From NCBI GenBank assembly GCA_050302475.1, contig JBNLBF010000015.1:4848-68847 (forward strand): 64,000 bases of DNA. Reading direction: 5' to 3'. Source of the stretch: NORP23 sp050302475 (lineage in GTDB: Bacteria > Pseudomonadota > Alphaproteobacteria > Rhodobacterales > Rhodobacteraceae). The position numbers and the translations under genes were made by a program. Positions 8,387 through 16,397 of the stretch are shown here, piece after piece. How positions within the stretch are numbered: position 1 is the stretch's first letter; each line of letters starts with the position of its first letter. Below the pieces are notes generated by a model that made no database searches, was not told where the DNA came from, and saw only the letters and a program-made list of their open reading frames with translations.

Positions 8387-9148
8387 TCAAAGGTTAAGCG
8401 GCTTACCGTCCCGCAATATCTCGCGGGCTGCGTCGGTATAATCATCACCGTCATATTCGTGCCGCTCACCCTGATGAATGATCAGCGGCGGTAGCAACTT
8501 CAACGGTCCGTGCGCGTCCTTGCGGGCGCGGACAACGACCCGGCCCGCTTCGCGCCCAACGCGGGCGCTAAGCGGTTTGATCCGAATGTCCCCGACACGT
8601 CCTTGCATCGCGGACAGAATATCATCCAACCGCTCGGCCCTGTGAATCAGCGTGAAATGCCCCTTGGGCGCCACGCGACGAAGGGCGATGTCAATCCAGT
8701 GAGAGATGGACAGCTCTCCCTCGCGATGGGATGTGGCGCGGCCTGTATCCGCTGGCGCTGTGGTCTTTTCATCCTCGTAAAATGGCGGGTTGATCAACAC
8801 TTCGTCGAACCTCTGGGATTTTACTTCTGACGGAAGGTCAGCGATATTCGCCCGATACAGCGAAATACTTATGTCGTTTTCCTGCGCATTTCTGTTGGCG
8901 AGGGCGGCATAGTCCGATTGCAACTCCACCCCGTGTAGTACTAATTCCGGTTGCCGCGCCGCCAGACAGAGCAATGCGGTCCCGACACCGCACCCCAACT
9001 CCAACACCGTCGCCCCAGGTTCCGCGCAGACAGCAGCGGCCAGAAACACCGGGTCAGTCGCGGCGCGATAGCCTTCGCGAGGTTGCAAGATATTGATACG
9101 CCCACCGAGGAACGCATCGCGACTAAGCTGATCCTCGTCAAAGTTCAT
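8387..9148 (-). CDS. tRNA1(Val) adenine-N6-methyltransferase-like protein
   Basis: 253 residues with a class I SAM-methyltransferase fold: SAM-binding loop VLELGCGVG (48-56), the acidic motif HGVELQ (72-77) and the amino-methylating motif NPPF (120-123). This pattern and the N-terminal FLGGRINILQP segment fit the TrmN6/YfiC family, which makes m6A37 in tRNA-Val1. The start codon overlaps the stop of the upstream DUF2007 gene (ATGA), so the two are coupled. RNA substrate identity is inferred from the family. Confidence 0.82.
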   Translation of the reverse strand: MNFDEDQLSRDAFLGGRINILQPREGYRAATDPVFLAAAVCAEPGATVLELGCGVGTALLCLAARQPELVLHGVELQSDYAALANRNAQENDISISLYRANIADLPSEVKSQRFDEVLINPPFYEDEKTTAPADTGRATSHREGELSISHWIDIALRRVAPKGHFTLIHRAERLDDILSAMQGRVGDIRIKPLSARVGREAGRVVVRARKDAHGPLKLLPPLIIHQGERHEYDGDDYTDAAREILRDGKPLNL

Positions 9149-9363
9149 CTTGTGCTAAGTTCGATGTCGTTATCACGCAGGATGGCTTTGGCACGGAACA
9201 AATGCTCGTCCGCGACCATCATCCGGCGTGGGAACAGGCCTATTCCGCCCTCCATCACACTCATGTTTACGTCCATGACAAAGGGCTCTATATCTTCTGC
9301 CCGAAGCAGAGCGCTGGCGAATGCGATAATTGTCGGATCGTTGCTGCGGATCAATTCTTTCAT
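9145..9363 (-). CDS. DUF2007-domain protein
   Basis: 72 residues matching the small 'putative signal transducing protein' family DUF2007. The motif ELIRSNDPTIIAFASALL at the N-terminus and FPRRMMVADEHLFRAKAIL near the C-terminus define the family fold. Function is not established. It is coupled to the downstream methyltransferase by a four-base overlap and diverges from the polyprenyl synthase gene across 45 bases. Confidence 0.85.
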   Translation of the reverse strand: MKELIRSNDPTIIAFASALLRAEDIEPFVMDVNMSVMEGGIGLFPRRMMVADEHLFRAKAILRDNDIELSTR

Positions 9364-9408
9364 GGGGCGAGAATACGTCCCATTCGTTGCAAGGTCGAGG
9401 GGATTTGC

Positions 9409-10401
9409 ATGTCAAACGCCGAGGGAGTTTTTGAACGACTTCAACAGCTTCTCGCCAATGATATGGAGGCCGTGAACGCCCTGATCCGCGATCGGATGGC
9501 GAGCGAAAACGCGCCCCGCATTCCCGAAGTTACCGCCCATCTGGTGGAGGCCGGCGGCAAACGTCTACGCCCCCTGCTGACGCTGGCAAGTGCGCGGATG
9601 TGTGGTTATGACGGCGCGGATCATGTGAAACTCGCAGCCACGGTGGAATTCATTCACACGGCGACACTTCTCCATGACGATGTGGTTGACGAGAGTGCTC
9701 AGCGGCGCGGACGCCCGACCGCAAACCTGCTATGGGACAATAAATCCTCCGTTCTTGTAGGCGATTATCTGTTCGCGCGAAGCTTCCAGTTGATGGTGGA
9801 AACAAACAGCCTTCGGGTGCTGGATATTCTGGCCAACGCAGCCGCCGTGATTGCCGAGGGCGAGGTCCTACAATTGTCGGCTGCTGCCAACACCGACACA
9901 ACCGAGGACACCTATATCCGCGTCGTGCGAGGCAAAACCGCCGCCCTGTTCGCCGCCGCGTGTGAGGTGGGTGGGGTCATTTCCGGTGTAGACGAAACCC
10001 AGATCGCTGCCCTTCGCGATTATGGCGATGCGCTCGGGATTGCTTTTCAGATCGTTGACGACCTGTTGGATTACGGTGGCGCTAGTGCCGCACTTGGCAA
10101 AAACACCGGCGATGATTTCCGCGAGGGCAAACTGACCCTGCCGGTCATCCAGTCTATCGCCGCTGCGGATCGCAAGGAACGGGAATTCTGGGACCGCGTG
10201 ATCGGCAAGGGCAAGCAGGAAGAAGGGGATCTGGATCACGCACTGTCCTTGATGGCAAAACACGGGGCGCTGGAAACCACACGCGACAAGGCGCTGGGAT
10301 ATGCGGAACAGGCGCAGTCGGCGCTTGCGCCTCTCCCCGAGGGCGAACTTAAAACCTTGTTGGTCGAGCTGGTGGATTTCGTCGTTTCCCGCGTGCGCTG
10401 A
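9409..10401 (+). CDS. ispB: Long-chain polyprenyl diphosphate synthase
   Basis: 330 residues. Condenses isopentenyl diphosphate onto an allylic primer to build the ubiquinone side chain. Both aspartate-rich magnesium motifs are present: DDVVD (90-94) and DDLLD (217-221), plus the GGKRLRP substrate motif (49-55). The family includes octaprenyl (IspB), solanesyl (SdsA) and decaprenyl (DdsA) synthases; Rhodobacteraceae make Q-10, so decaprenyl is the likely product, which cannot be told from motifs alone. The ATG at 9409 has a GAGGGG ribosome site; earlier in-frame codons overlap the divergent DUF2007 gene and are unlikely to be translated. Confidence 0.93.
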   Translation: MSNAEGVFERLQQLLANDMEAVNALIRDRMASENAPRIPEVTAHLVEAGGKRLRPLLTLASARMCGYDGADHVKLAATVEFIHTATLLHDDVVDESAQRRGRPTANLLWDNKSSVLVGDYLFARSFQLMVETNSLRVLDILANAAAVIAEGEVLQLSAAANTDTTEDTYIRVVRGKTAALFAAACEVGGVISGVDETQIAALRDYGDALGIAFQIVDDLLDYGGASAALGKNTGDDFREGKLTLPVIQSIAAADRKEREFWDRVIGKGKQEEGDLDHALSLMAKHGALETTRDKALGYAEQAQSALAPLPEGELKTLLVELVDFVVSRVR

Positions 10402-11052
10402 TCAGAACGGCGGTTCGGCATGAAAGCTGATCCGCTCTCCACTGTCTGGATGAGTAACGGTCAAATCGGAAGAATGCAAATGCAGCCGGTCGGCGGCAGC
10501 CAGCGCCTCGCCATCCGCGTAGAACCGGTCACCGATGATCGGAAAGCCCATCGCCAGCATATGCACCCGTAACTGATGTGTGCGCCCCGTGTAAGGTTCA
10601 AGGCGCAGATAGGTTGTATGCTCCCGCCGCTCCAACACCTCGAAATTCGTGCGGGATGGTTTGCCATGTTTGAAGCTGACCTTCTGCTTCGGTTTCTGTT
10701 CCCAATCGACAATGATTGGCAGGTCCACGTAACCACATATGGCAGCGACATGCCCCCAGACCTCTGCGATATAAGTTTTTGATGTCTCGCGGTTTTCGAA
10801 TTGAATTCCCAGCGCACGCCGCGCCGCTTTGGTGCGGGCAAACACCATAACACCCGACGTGGCATGGTCTAGCCGGTGCACAAGCTGGATGCCCGGATAA
10901 ACATCACGCAGGCGGCTTTCCAGACAATCGGCCAGATGTGGGTGTTTACCTGGAACAGACAGAAGGTCCGCAGGTTTGTTGACGGCAACCAGATGATCAT
11001 CCTCAAAGACAATATCCAGCGGATCGTTGGGAGGATTATAATCGGCGTGCAT
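10402..11052 (-). CDS. RluA-family pseudouridine synthase
   Basis: 216 residues containing the RluA signature HRLDHATSG, with catalytic Asp62, and the RTHQLRVHM motif in the C-terminal half. Converts specific uridines in rRNA or tRNA to pseudouridine. It has no S4 domain and is short, like RluA itself (23S U746 / tRNA U32). The ATG at 11052 overlaps the upstream bolA stop (TGATG); an adjacent GTG one codon earlier is also possible. It ends exactly where the convergent polyprenyl synthase ends. Confidence 0.93.
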   Translation of the reverse strand: MHADYNPPNDPLDIVFEDDHLVAVNKPADLLSVPGKHPHLADCLESRLRDVYPGIQLVHRLDHATSGVMVFARTKAARRALGIQFENRETSKTYIAEVWGHVAAICGYVDLPIIVDWEQKPKQKVSFKHGKPSRTNFEVLERREHTTYLRLEPYTGRTHQLRVHMLAMGFPIIGDRFYADGEALAAADRLHLHSSDLTVTHPDSGERISFHAEPPF

Positions 11053-11309
11053 CACGCAGAGACATCCAGCGCCAAGGCGTGCACCCGTTCTTCAATTTCG
11101 GCCGCCAGAACCTTATAGACGGCACGTTGCCGGGCAACCCTTGACATATCGGCCAGGGATTCCGATTTCATCACCACCCGAAAATGCGTTTCCCCGCCCT
11201 CGCGATAGCCGCCATGACCGCGATGCTGCTCGCTCTCATCAATCACTTCAAGGTGCGTCGGCGCGAAAGCTTCCGTTAATTTTTGCGTTATTCTTGCGGT
11301 ATAAGTCAT
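11052..11309 (-). CDS. BolA-family protein
   Basis: 85 residues, the BolA size. The signature HLEVIDESEQHRGHGGYREGGETHFRVVM carries the conserved His and the loop that, with a monothiol glutaredoxin, binds a [2Fe-2S] cluster. BolA proteins act in iron homeostasis and cluster trafficking. The downstream RluA gene starts in its stop codon. The chosen ATG at 11309 has GGAGGGC upstream; the frame stays open further but without BolA similarity. Confidence 0.93.
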   Translation of the reverse strand: MTYTARITQKLTEAFAPTHLEVIDESEQHRGHGGYREGGETHFRVVMKSESLADMSRVARQRAVYKVLAAEIEERVHALALDVSA

Positions 11310-11403
11310 ATGCCCTCCGTGTTTTTTAACTTCGGGACTTGGAACCCCGCGCACAAGGTGTATTGTGTTCGCCCTGAGTCGAAAAGGTGAAAGGATAGCC
11401 ACG

Positions 11404-12057
11404 ATGGCCCAGCGCTCGCCGTTTGATTTTGACATCTCGGTATCGGCCGATAAAAAGCGCCGCGCGAAAAAACGTGGCCTGTCAGGGGCTATCGAAACCT
11501 CTGCCCGCCAGTGCGAGCATGACGGTTGTCAGGAGGCAGGAAAATTCCGCGCGCCCAAAAGTCCCGATAACCTCGAAGACTTTTTCTGGTTCTGCAAGGA
11601 CCATATCCGCGAGTATAACAAGAAGTGGAACTTCTTCGAAAACCACTCGCCGGAGGAGCTGGAAGAACATGTAAATTCCGACCGGGTCTGGGGGCGCGAT
11701 ACCAAACCCTTCAAAGAAGCGATCAGCCGCGGGACCGACGGGCACCCGGAAGGAAACGCCTTCAAACGCTTCGGCTTCGATGATCCTTACGAGGTGCTTG
11801 GCGAAAACGCCACGATCAACCCCGCTACAGGGGCCCGCGCCCAGCAACGCCGCCTGCCGGCGACCGAACGCAAAGCGCTGGAAATTCTGGGGGCCGAGGA
11901 CAGCATGACCAAGGCGGAGATCCGCAAAGCCTACAAATCCATGGTCAAGGCGATGCATCCCGACCTGAACGGTGGTCGCCGCGACGACGAAGAACGCCTC
12001 GCCGAGGTTGTCTGGGCATGGGACCAGATCAAAGGGAGCCGCAGCTTCCGCGAATAG
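11404..12057 (+). CDS. J-domain protein with N-terminal Cys motif
   Basis: 217 residues. The C-terminal 60 residues form a J domain with the essential HPD tripeptide (185-187), so it should stimulate a DnaK-type Hsp70. The N-terminal two-thirds is not DnaJ-like and contains a possible metal site: Cys37, Cys42, Cys64 and His67 (CEHDGC ... FCKDH). Proteins with this layout are widespread in alphaproteobacteria as 'DnaJ-domain protein' without a known client. The ATG at 11404 is preceded by GAAAGGA. It diverges from bolA. Confidence 0.85.
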   Translation: MAQRSPFDFDISVSADKKRRAKKRGLSGAIETSARQCEHDGCQEAGKFRAPKSPDNLEDFFWFCKDHIREYNKKWNFFENHSPEELEEHVNSDRVWGRDTKPFKEAISRGTDGHPEGNAFKRFGFDDPYEVLGENATINPATGARAQQRRLPATERKALEILGAEDSMTKAEIRKAYKSMVKAMHPDLNGGRRDDEERLAEVVWAWDQIKGSRSFRE

Positions 12058-12072
12058 GGGCGCATCCCCGTG

Positions 12073-12489
12073 CTAGCCATCCCGACCGGGTTCGTCCGGA
12101 TTGCTTGAAAATAGCGCGATCTTGTTGCCCTGCGGATCGCGCATGTAGCCAACATAGAAATTTGGTCCGTAGGCTGCACGAAAACCCGGCGCGCCATCGT
12201 CACTCCCGCCCGCCGCAAGGGCAGCCGCGTGAAGGTCACGAACCTGCTGTTGCGACCGCGCCTGAAAGGCAACCATGTTACCGTTTCCAGCCAGCGCCGG
12301 ATCACCATCAAATGGATATTTGACATAGAAATCCGGCTGGGTCGGGACCTCCCCTTCCGGGACGGGCAGCGCGAAACTCAACTCCCCTTTATAATGCTCC
12401 AGCTCATACCCGAGCGCGGGCAGGAAGGCGGTATAAAACCGTTCCGCGCGCACCATGTCGTCAACACCTACGGTGACATATGCAATCAT
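12073..12489 (-). CDS. VOC-family (glyoxalase/bleomycin resistance) protein
   Basis: 138 residues forming one vicinal-oxygen-chelate unit: beta-start MIAYVTVGVDDMVRAERFY and the end motif FYVGYMRDPQGNKIALF, with the metal-binding Glu/His positions only partly conserved. Members range from glyoxalase I-like lyases to antibiotic-binding proteins, and the substrate here is unknown. The ATG at 12489 gives the standard domain length; the open frame upstream runs into noncoding DNA ahead of cobS. It converges with the J-domain gene. Confidence 0.85.
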   Translation of the reverse strand: MIAYVTVGVDDMVRAERFYTAFLPALGYELEHYKGELSFALPVPEGEVPTQPDFYVKYPFDGDPALAGNGNMVAFQARSQQQVRDLHAAALAAGGSDDGAPGFRAAYGPNFYVGYMRDPQGNKIALFSSNPDEPGRDG

Positions 12490-12635
12490 GTTGCCATATC
12501 CTTTCCGGTCGTTGTGCCGGGATAAGATGGTCAGGGTAGGTGAACAGGCTGTTCCGCTCAAGAGTTGCGACGTCAGCCCCCCTTGCACACCGTTCCAGAA
12601 TCCTCCAAAAGCGAGGCTGTATATCCCGGGCCGTC

Positions 12636-12647
12636 CGGTCCGGACCG
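12636..12647. repeat. Perfect 12-bp palindrome upstream of cobS
   Basis: CGGTCCGGACCG, centred 23 bases before the cobS start. Its position just upstream of the ribosome site would suit a repressor site or a short hairpin, but a GC-rich palindrome of this size can also arise by chance. I saw no cobalamin riboswitch-like elements here. Confidence 0.3.
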
Positions 12648-12664
12648 AAATAATGGAAGATGTT

Positions 12665-13636
12665 ATGGCTGATCTCGATAAACCGACCGAAAGTTTAAGT
12701 GTGCGCGAATTGTTCGGAATTGATTCCGACATGACCGTGAATGGATTTGCGGATCGGACGGACCGTGTGCCGGAAATCGACAGCACATACAAGTTTGACC
12801 CGGAGACGACGCTGGCGATTTTGGCGGGTTTTCGTAACAACCGCCGCGTGATGATTCAGGGGTATCACGGGACCGGGAAATCGACCCATATCGAGCAAGT
12901 CGCCGCACATCTGAACTGGCCCTGTGTGCGGGTGAACCTCGACAGCCATATCAGCCGTATCGACCTGATCGGAAAAGACGCGATCAAGCTGCGCGATGGC
13001 AAGCAGGTCACCGAATTCCAGGAAGGCATCCTGCCCTGGGCCTTGCGCAACCCGTGCGCCATCGTTTTTGACGAATATGACGCCGGTCGCCCGGATGTGA
13101 TGTTCGTGATCCAGCGCGTGCTGGAGGTGGATGGTAAGTTGACGCTTCTCGACCAGAATGAAATCATCACTCCGCACCCGTCTTTCCGCCTGTTTGCTAC
13201 CGCCAACACAGTGGGTCTGGGCGATACGACCGGCCTTTACCATGGCGTGCAGCAGATCAACCAAGCGCAGATGGACCGTTGGTCGATTGTCGCCACGCTG
13301 AACTATCTGTCCCACGACGCCGAAGTGGCAATCGTGTTGGGTAAGGCCCCGCATTACAATTCCGAAAAGGGTCGCGAGACGATCAATCACATGGTGACGG
13401 TTGCAGACCTGACACGAACCGCGTTCATGAATGGCGATATTTCGACCGTTATGTCTCCACGGACTGTCATTACTTGGGCGCAGAATGCCGAGATTTTCAA
13501 AGATGTCGGATTCGCCTTCCGCCTCACGTTCCTCAACAAATGTGACGAGCTGGAACGCCAGACAGTTGCCGAATTCTATCAGCGTTGCTTTGACGAGGAA
13601 CTTCCGGAAAGCGCTGTGAGTTTGAGCCTTGGCTAA
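12665..13636 (+). CDS. cobS: Cobaltochelatase ATPase subunit CobS
   Basis: 323 residues, MoxR-type AAA+ ATPase. With CobN and CobT it inserts cobalt into hydrogenobyrinic acid a,c-diamide in aerobic vitamin B12 synthesis. Walker A is GYHGTGKS (66-73), Walker B is FDEYD (135-139) and sensor 1 is ATAN (178-181). The ATG at 12665 has GGAAGA at good spacing; an in-frame ATG four codons upstream is possible. cobT lies two genes downstream, separated by a secreted-protein gene that overlaps both. CobN is not in the window. Confidence 0.96.
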   Translation: MADLDKPTESLSVRELFGIDSDMTVNGFADRTDRVPEIDSTYKFDPETTLAILAGFRNNRRVMIQGYHGTGKSTHIEQVAAHLNWPCVRVNLDSHISRIDLIGKDAIKLRDGKQVTEFQEGILPWALRNPCAIVFDEYDAGRPDVMFVIQRVLEVDGKLTLLDQNEIITPHPSFRLFATANTVGLGDTTGLYHGVQQINQAQMDRWSIVATLNYLSHDAEVAIVLGKAPHYNSEKGRETINHMVTVADLTRTAFMNGDISTVMSPRTVITWAQNAEIFKDVGFAFRLTFLNKCDELERQTVAEFYQRCFDEELPESAVSLSLG

Positions 13637-14144
13637 TCACCCCGCATATCGCCAGTCGGTCCCGCGCACCCGCCGGGCCGGACGCGGCGTGGTCGGTACT
13701 ACATTGGCCATGGGGCTGATCGTGTTGGGCTCTGGAACACCGTCGGCGGCGCAAGGGTTAGAACCACTTCCCTATATTCTTGAAGAAACATCGCAGGTGG
13801 ATTTGCTGACGCGCTGCGCTGGTTTGTTTTTGTCGACTGTAAAATGGGTCGGAGAGACGCGGCTCGGCGCCGAGAATGCCCGAAATTTCGAGAACGCCTC
13901 GGTGCGTTTTGTCGAAGCCGCGATGATTGCTCAAGCCGAACAAGATGGCATAGAGCAAGGTTCCATCGCGTTCATCGATTTGCAAAATATTATGGTTGAT
14001 GCCACGAAGGCGATGGAGGAAAAATACCTCTTCCGATACAAAACCTTGTTTGAGACCAGCGGCTTAACGCTGGAAGAGGACGGATTGTGGAACGCCGACA
14101 TGGATGCCTGCGCCGTCGTCGCGGGTGGGTTAACCGATGGCTAA
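13629..14144 (+). CDS. Predicted secreted protein between cobS and cobT
   Basis: 171 residues, not recognised. It starts with TTG inside the end of cobS and stops eight bases into cobT, so all three should be translated as one unit. The N-terminus has a basic stretch (RTRRAGRG, 13-20), a hydrophobic core (VVGTTLAMGLIVLG) and a likely signal-peptidase site after SAA (about 41). The mature part is about 130 residues, acidic and helical, with two cysteines. A later in-frame GTG could be the true start and would still leave a signal peptide. A periplasmic protein is unexpected between two cytoplasmic chelatase subunits. Confidence 0.7.
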   Translation: MANHPAYRQSVPRTRRAGRGVVGTTLAMGLIVLGSGTPSAAQGLEPLPYILEETSQVDLLTRCAGLFLSTVKWVGETRLGAENARNFENASVRFVEAAMIAQAEQDGIEQGSIAFIDLQNIMVDATKAMEEKYLFRYKTLFETSGLTLEEDGLWNADMDACAVVAGGLTDG

Positions 14145-15996
14145 TCGCAACGACAACCCAGCTGAACCGTTCAAAAAGGCGCTGGCAGAGGCGACAAAGA
14201 CCCTCGCTGACGAGCCTGAACTGAGCGTTTCCTTTACCGTCGACCCGCCGGGTCTGACGTCGGACACCGCTCGCCTGCCGCAGGTCACCCGCCGTATGAC
14301 CGCCGAAGAAGTTCTGCGCGCCCGCGGCACGGCAGATGCCTATGCCATGAAGCTGCGCTATCATGATGACGCCACCCACGCCAAATACCGCCCCGCAGGT
14401 GATATGGCCCTGTCGCTTTACGAAGCGATGGAAACCGCCCGGTGCGAGGCAATGGGTGCCCGCGCAATGCCCGGCACTGCCAAAAATATTTATGCCAAGC
14501 TCGGCGAGGAAGCCGAGCGCGCCGGTCACGACAAAATCCGCAATGTTGAAAACGCGCCGCTGGCTGACGCGGCGGGCTATTTCATTCGCGAGATGATTAC
14601 GGGGCGTAAGCTGCCTGACAGCTGTAATAATGTCCTCGACCTCTGGCGCGGGTTTATCGAGGGGCAAGCGGGCGACAGTTTCGAAGACATCGCCGATGTT
14701 CTGGATGATCAGGCAGCCTTTTCCAAACTGGCCCGGCAGGTGATCAGCGACCTCGGCTATGGTGATCAACTGGGTGAGGACCCGGACGAACAGAACGAGG
14801 ATGACGAGAATTCCGCCTCGGAAGACGAGGATAATCAGGAAGATCAGGAAAGCGGCGAGCAGGAGGATGACGACGATTCCCAATCTGATACCGAAGCGCA
14901 AGAGCAGGATCAGATGGAGCAGGAGCAGGCTCATACCACGATGGAGGAGACTGACGACGCCGACATGACAGAGGATTCGGAGGTCGAAGACGGTGAGCCG
15001 CCCGAGGATCGCCCGCCGCCCCCGCCTGTGTCCGAAGCTGATCCGGACTATAAGGTCTATACCACTGAATATGATGAAGAAATCACCGCCGAGGAACTCG
15101 CCGATCCGGTGGAACTGGAGCGGTTACGCGACTACCTCGACCAACAACTGGAACCGCTGAAAGGGGCCGTTAGCCGTCTGGCGAACCGACTGCAGCGCCG
15201 CCTGATGGCGCAGCAGAACCGCAGCTGGGAGTTTGATCTGGAGGAAGGCATTCTGGACGCCGCCCGACTGGCCCGTGTGGTTGCGAACCCGACGACGCCA
15301 CTGTCCTTCAAGCAGGAACTCGACACCGAATTCCGCGATACGGTGGTGACGTTGCTCTTGGACAATTCCGGGTCCATGCGTGGGCGCCCCATTTCGATTG
15401 CCGCGATATGTGCTGACGTTCTGGCGCGAACGCTGGAACGCTGTCAGGTGAAATGCGAAATCCTCGGCTTTACGACCCGGGCCTGGAAAGGTGGGCGGGC
15501 GCGCGAGGATTGGCTGAATGCCGGACGACCGAACAATCCTGGGCGCCTGAATGACCTGCGCCACATTATCTACAAAGCTGCCGATGCGCCTTGGCGGCGA
15601 ACCCGACCCAATCTGGGTCTGATGATGAAGGAAGGGTTGCTGAAGGAAAATATCGACGGAGAGGCGCTGGAATGGGCGCATCGCCGCATGTGTGCCCGGC
15701 CCGAGGCTCGGCGCATCCTGATGGTGATTTCAGACGGCGCTCCGGTCGATGACAGCACCCTGTCCGTGAACCCGGCAAGCGTTCTGGAAAAGCACCTTCG
15801 CGACGTGATCGCGATGATCGAAAAACGCAAATTGGTGGATTTGATTGCCATCGGTATCGGCCATGACGTGACGCGCTATTACCAGCACGCGGTGACAATT
15901 ACGGATGTAGAACAGCTGGCTGGCGCGATGACGGAACAGCTGGCGTCCTTGTTCGAAGAAGACGCGAAGAAGCGCGGAAAGGCGAAAGCGGCCTAG
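14137..15996 (+). CDS. cobT: Cobaltochelatase subunit CobT
   Basis: 619 residues. Partner of CobS in the ATP-dependent cobalt chelatase. Layout: N-terminal helical domain (1-210), a very acidic low-complexity linker (about 212-300, Asp/Glu/Gln-rich), then a C-terminal von Willebrand A domain (about 400-610) with the MIDAS motif DNSGS (409-413). This layout is characteristic of CobT and of the related ChlD/BchD magnesium chelatase subunits. The neighbouring cobS fixes the cobalt assignment. It overlaps the preceding gene by eight bases and the convergent membrane gene by four. Confidence 0.96.
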   Translation: MANRNDNPAEPFKKALAEATKTLADEPELSVSFTVDPPGLTSDTARLPQVTRRMTAEEVLRARGTADAYAMKLRYHDDATHAKYRPAGDMALSLYEAMETARCEAMGARAMPGTAKNIYAKLGEEAERAGHDKIRNVENAPLADAAGYFIREMITGRKLPDSCNNVLDLWRGFIEGQAGDSFEDIADVLDDQAAFSKLARQVISDLGYGDQLGEDPDEQNEDDENSASEDEDNQEDQESGEQEDDDDSQSDTEAQEQDQMEQEQAHTTMEETDDADMTEDSEVEDGEPPEDRPPPPPVSEADPDYKVYTTEYDEEITAEELADPVELERLRDYLDQQLEPLKGAVSRLANRLQRRLMAQQNRSWEFDLEEGILDAARLARVVANPTTPLSFKQELDTEFRDTVVTLLLDNSGSMRGRPISIAAICADVLARTLERCQVKCEILGFTTRAWKGGRAREDWLNAGRPNNPGRLNDLRHIIYKAADAPWRRTRPNLGLMMKEGLLKENIDGEALEWAHRRMCARPEARRILMVISDGAPVDDSTLSVNPASVLEKHLRDVIAMIEKRKLVDLIAIGIGHDVTRYYQHAVTITDVEQLAGAMTEQLASLFEEDAKKRGKAKAA

Positions 15997-16295
15997 AAAA
16001 TCCGCTTGTCCCGTTTTTTGCGGCCCCAGAACCAGAATATTGCGCCCAGCACCAGCAGGACCGGAGCCATCGGAGCGAGCAGGATCGGAAAGATGATCCA
16101 TTCCCACAACCACGGCCCGATATAACGTTCGATAGCAGGTTGCAGCACCTGAAGCGAGCCGGAATGGATCTGAAACCAGATATCGCCGATCTTGGCGAAC
16201 CGGAAGGGTTCCGCCTGTGCGGTCGTGGCCTGCCAGTCAAACCAGATGGTCACCAGCCCGCCGATGAAAAACAAAAATCCGATGATCCGTTTCAT
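15993..16295 (-). CDS. Small two-pass membrane protein
   Basis: 100 residues, unrecognised. One hydrophobic segment at the N-terminus (IIGFLFFIGGLVTIWF) and a second near the C-terminus (FPILLAPMAPVLLVLGAIFWFW), ending in a basic tail (GRKKRDKRIF). This suggests an inner-membrane protein with a periplasmic loop of about 45 residues. It is convergent with cobT (four-base overlap) and diverges from the aminopeptidase gene. No function can be given. Confidence 0.7.
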   Translation of the reverse strand: MKRIIGFLFFIGGLVTIWFDWQATTAQAEPFRFAKIGDIWFQIHSGSLQVLQPAIERYIGPWLWEWIIFPILLAPMAPVLLVLGAIFWFWGRKKRDKRIF

Positions 16296-16397
16296 GCCTG
16301 CACCCTTCGCACCACTTCGTGGCTTGTGCCCGAAAGTCTAGCGGATAGACTGCCTCTCACGCAAACGACCATTTCACACGATAGCGCGAGCTTGCCG

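Noticed and set aside
9202..9408. Upstream extension of the polyprenyl synthase gene
   Set aside because: It would run through the divergent DUF2007 gene; the ATG at 9409 has a strong ribosome site and gives the family length.
12490..12664. Cobalamin riboswitch before cobS
   Set aside because: The gap is too short and lacks a B12-box-like conserved segment; only a 12-bp palindrome is present.
13990..14934. 314-codon open frame antisense to cobT
   Set aside because: The hydrophobic N-terminus is the antisense of the acidic CobT linker (Asp/Glu codons read as Leu/Ile/Val on the other strand), so the apparent membrane segment is an artefact.
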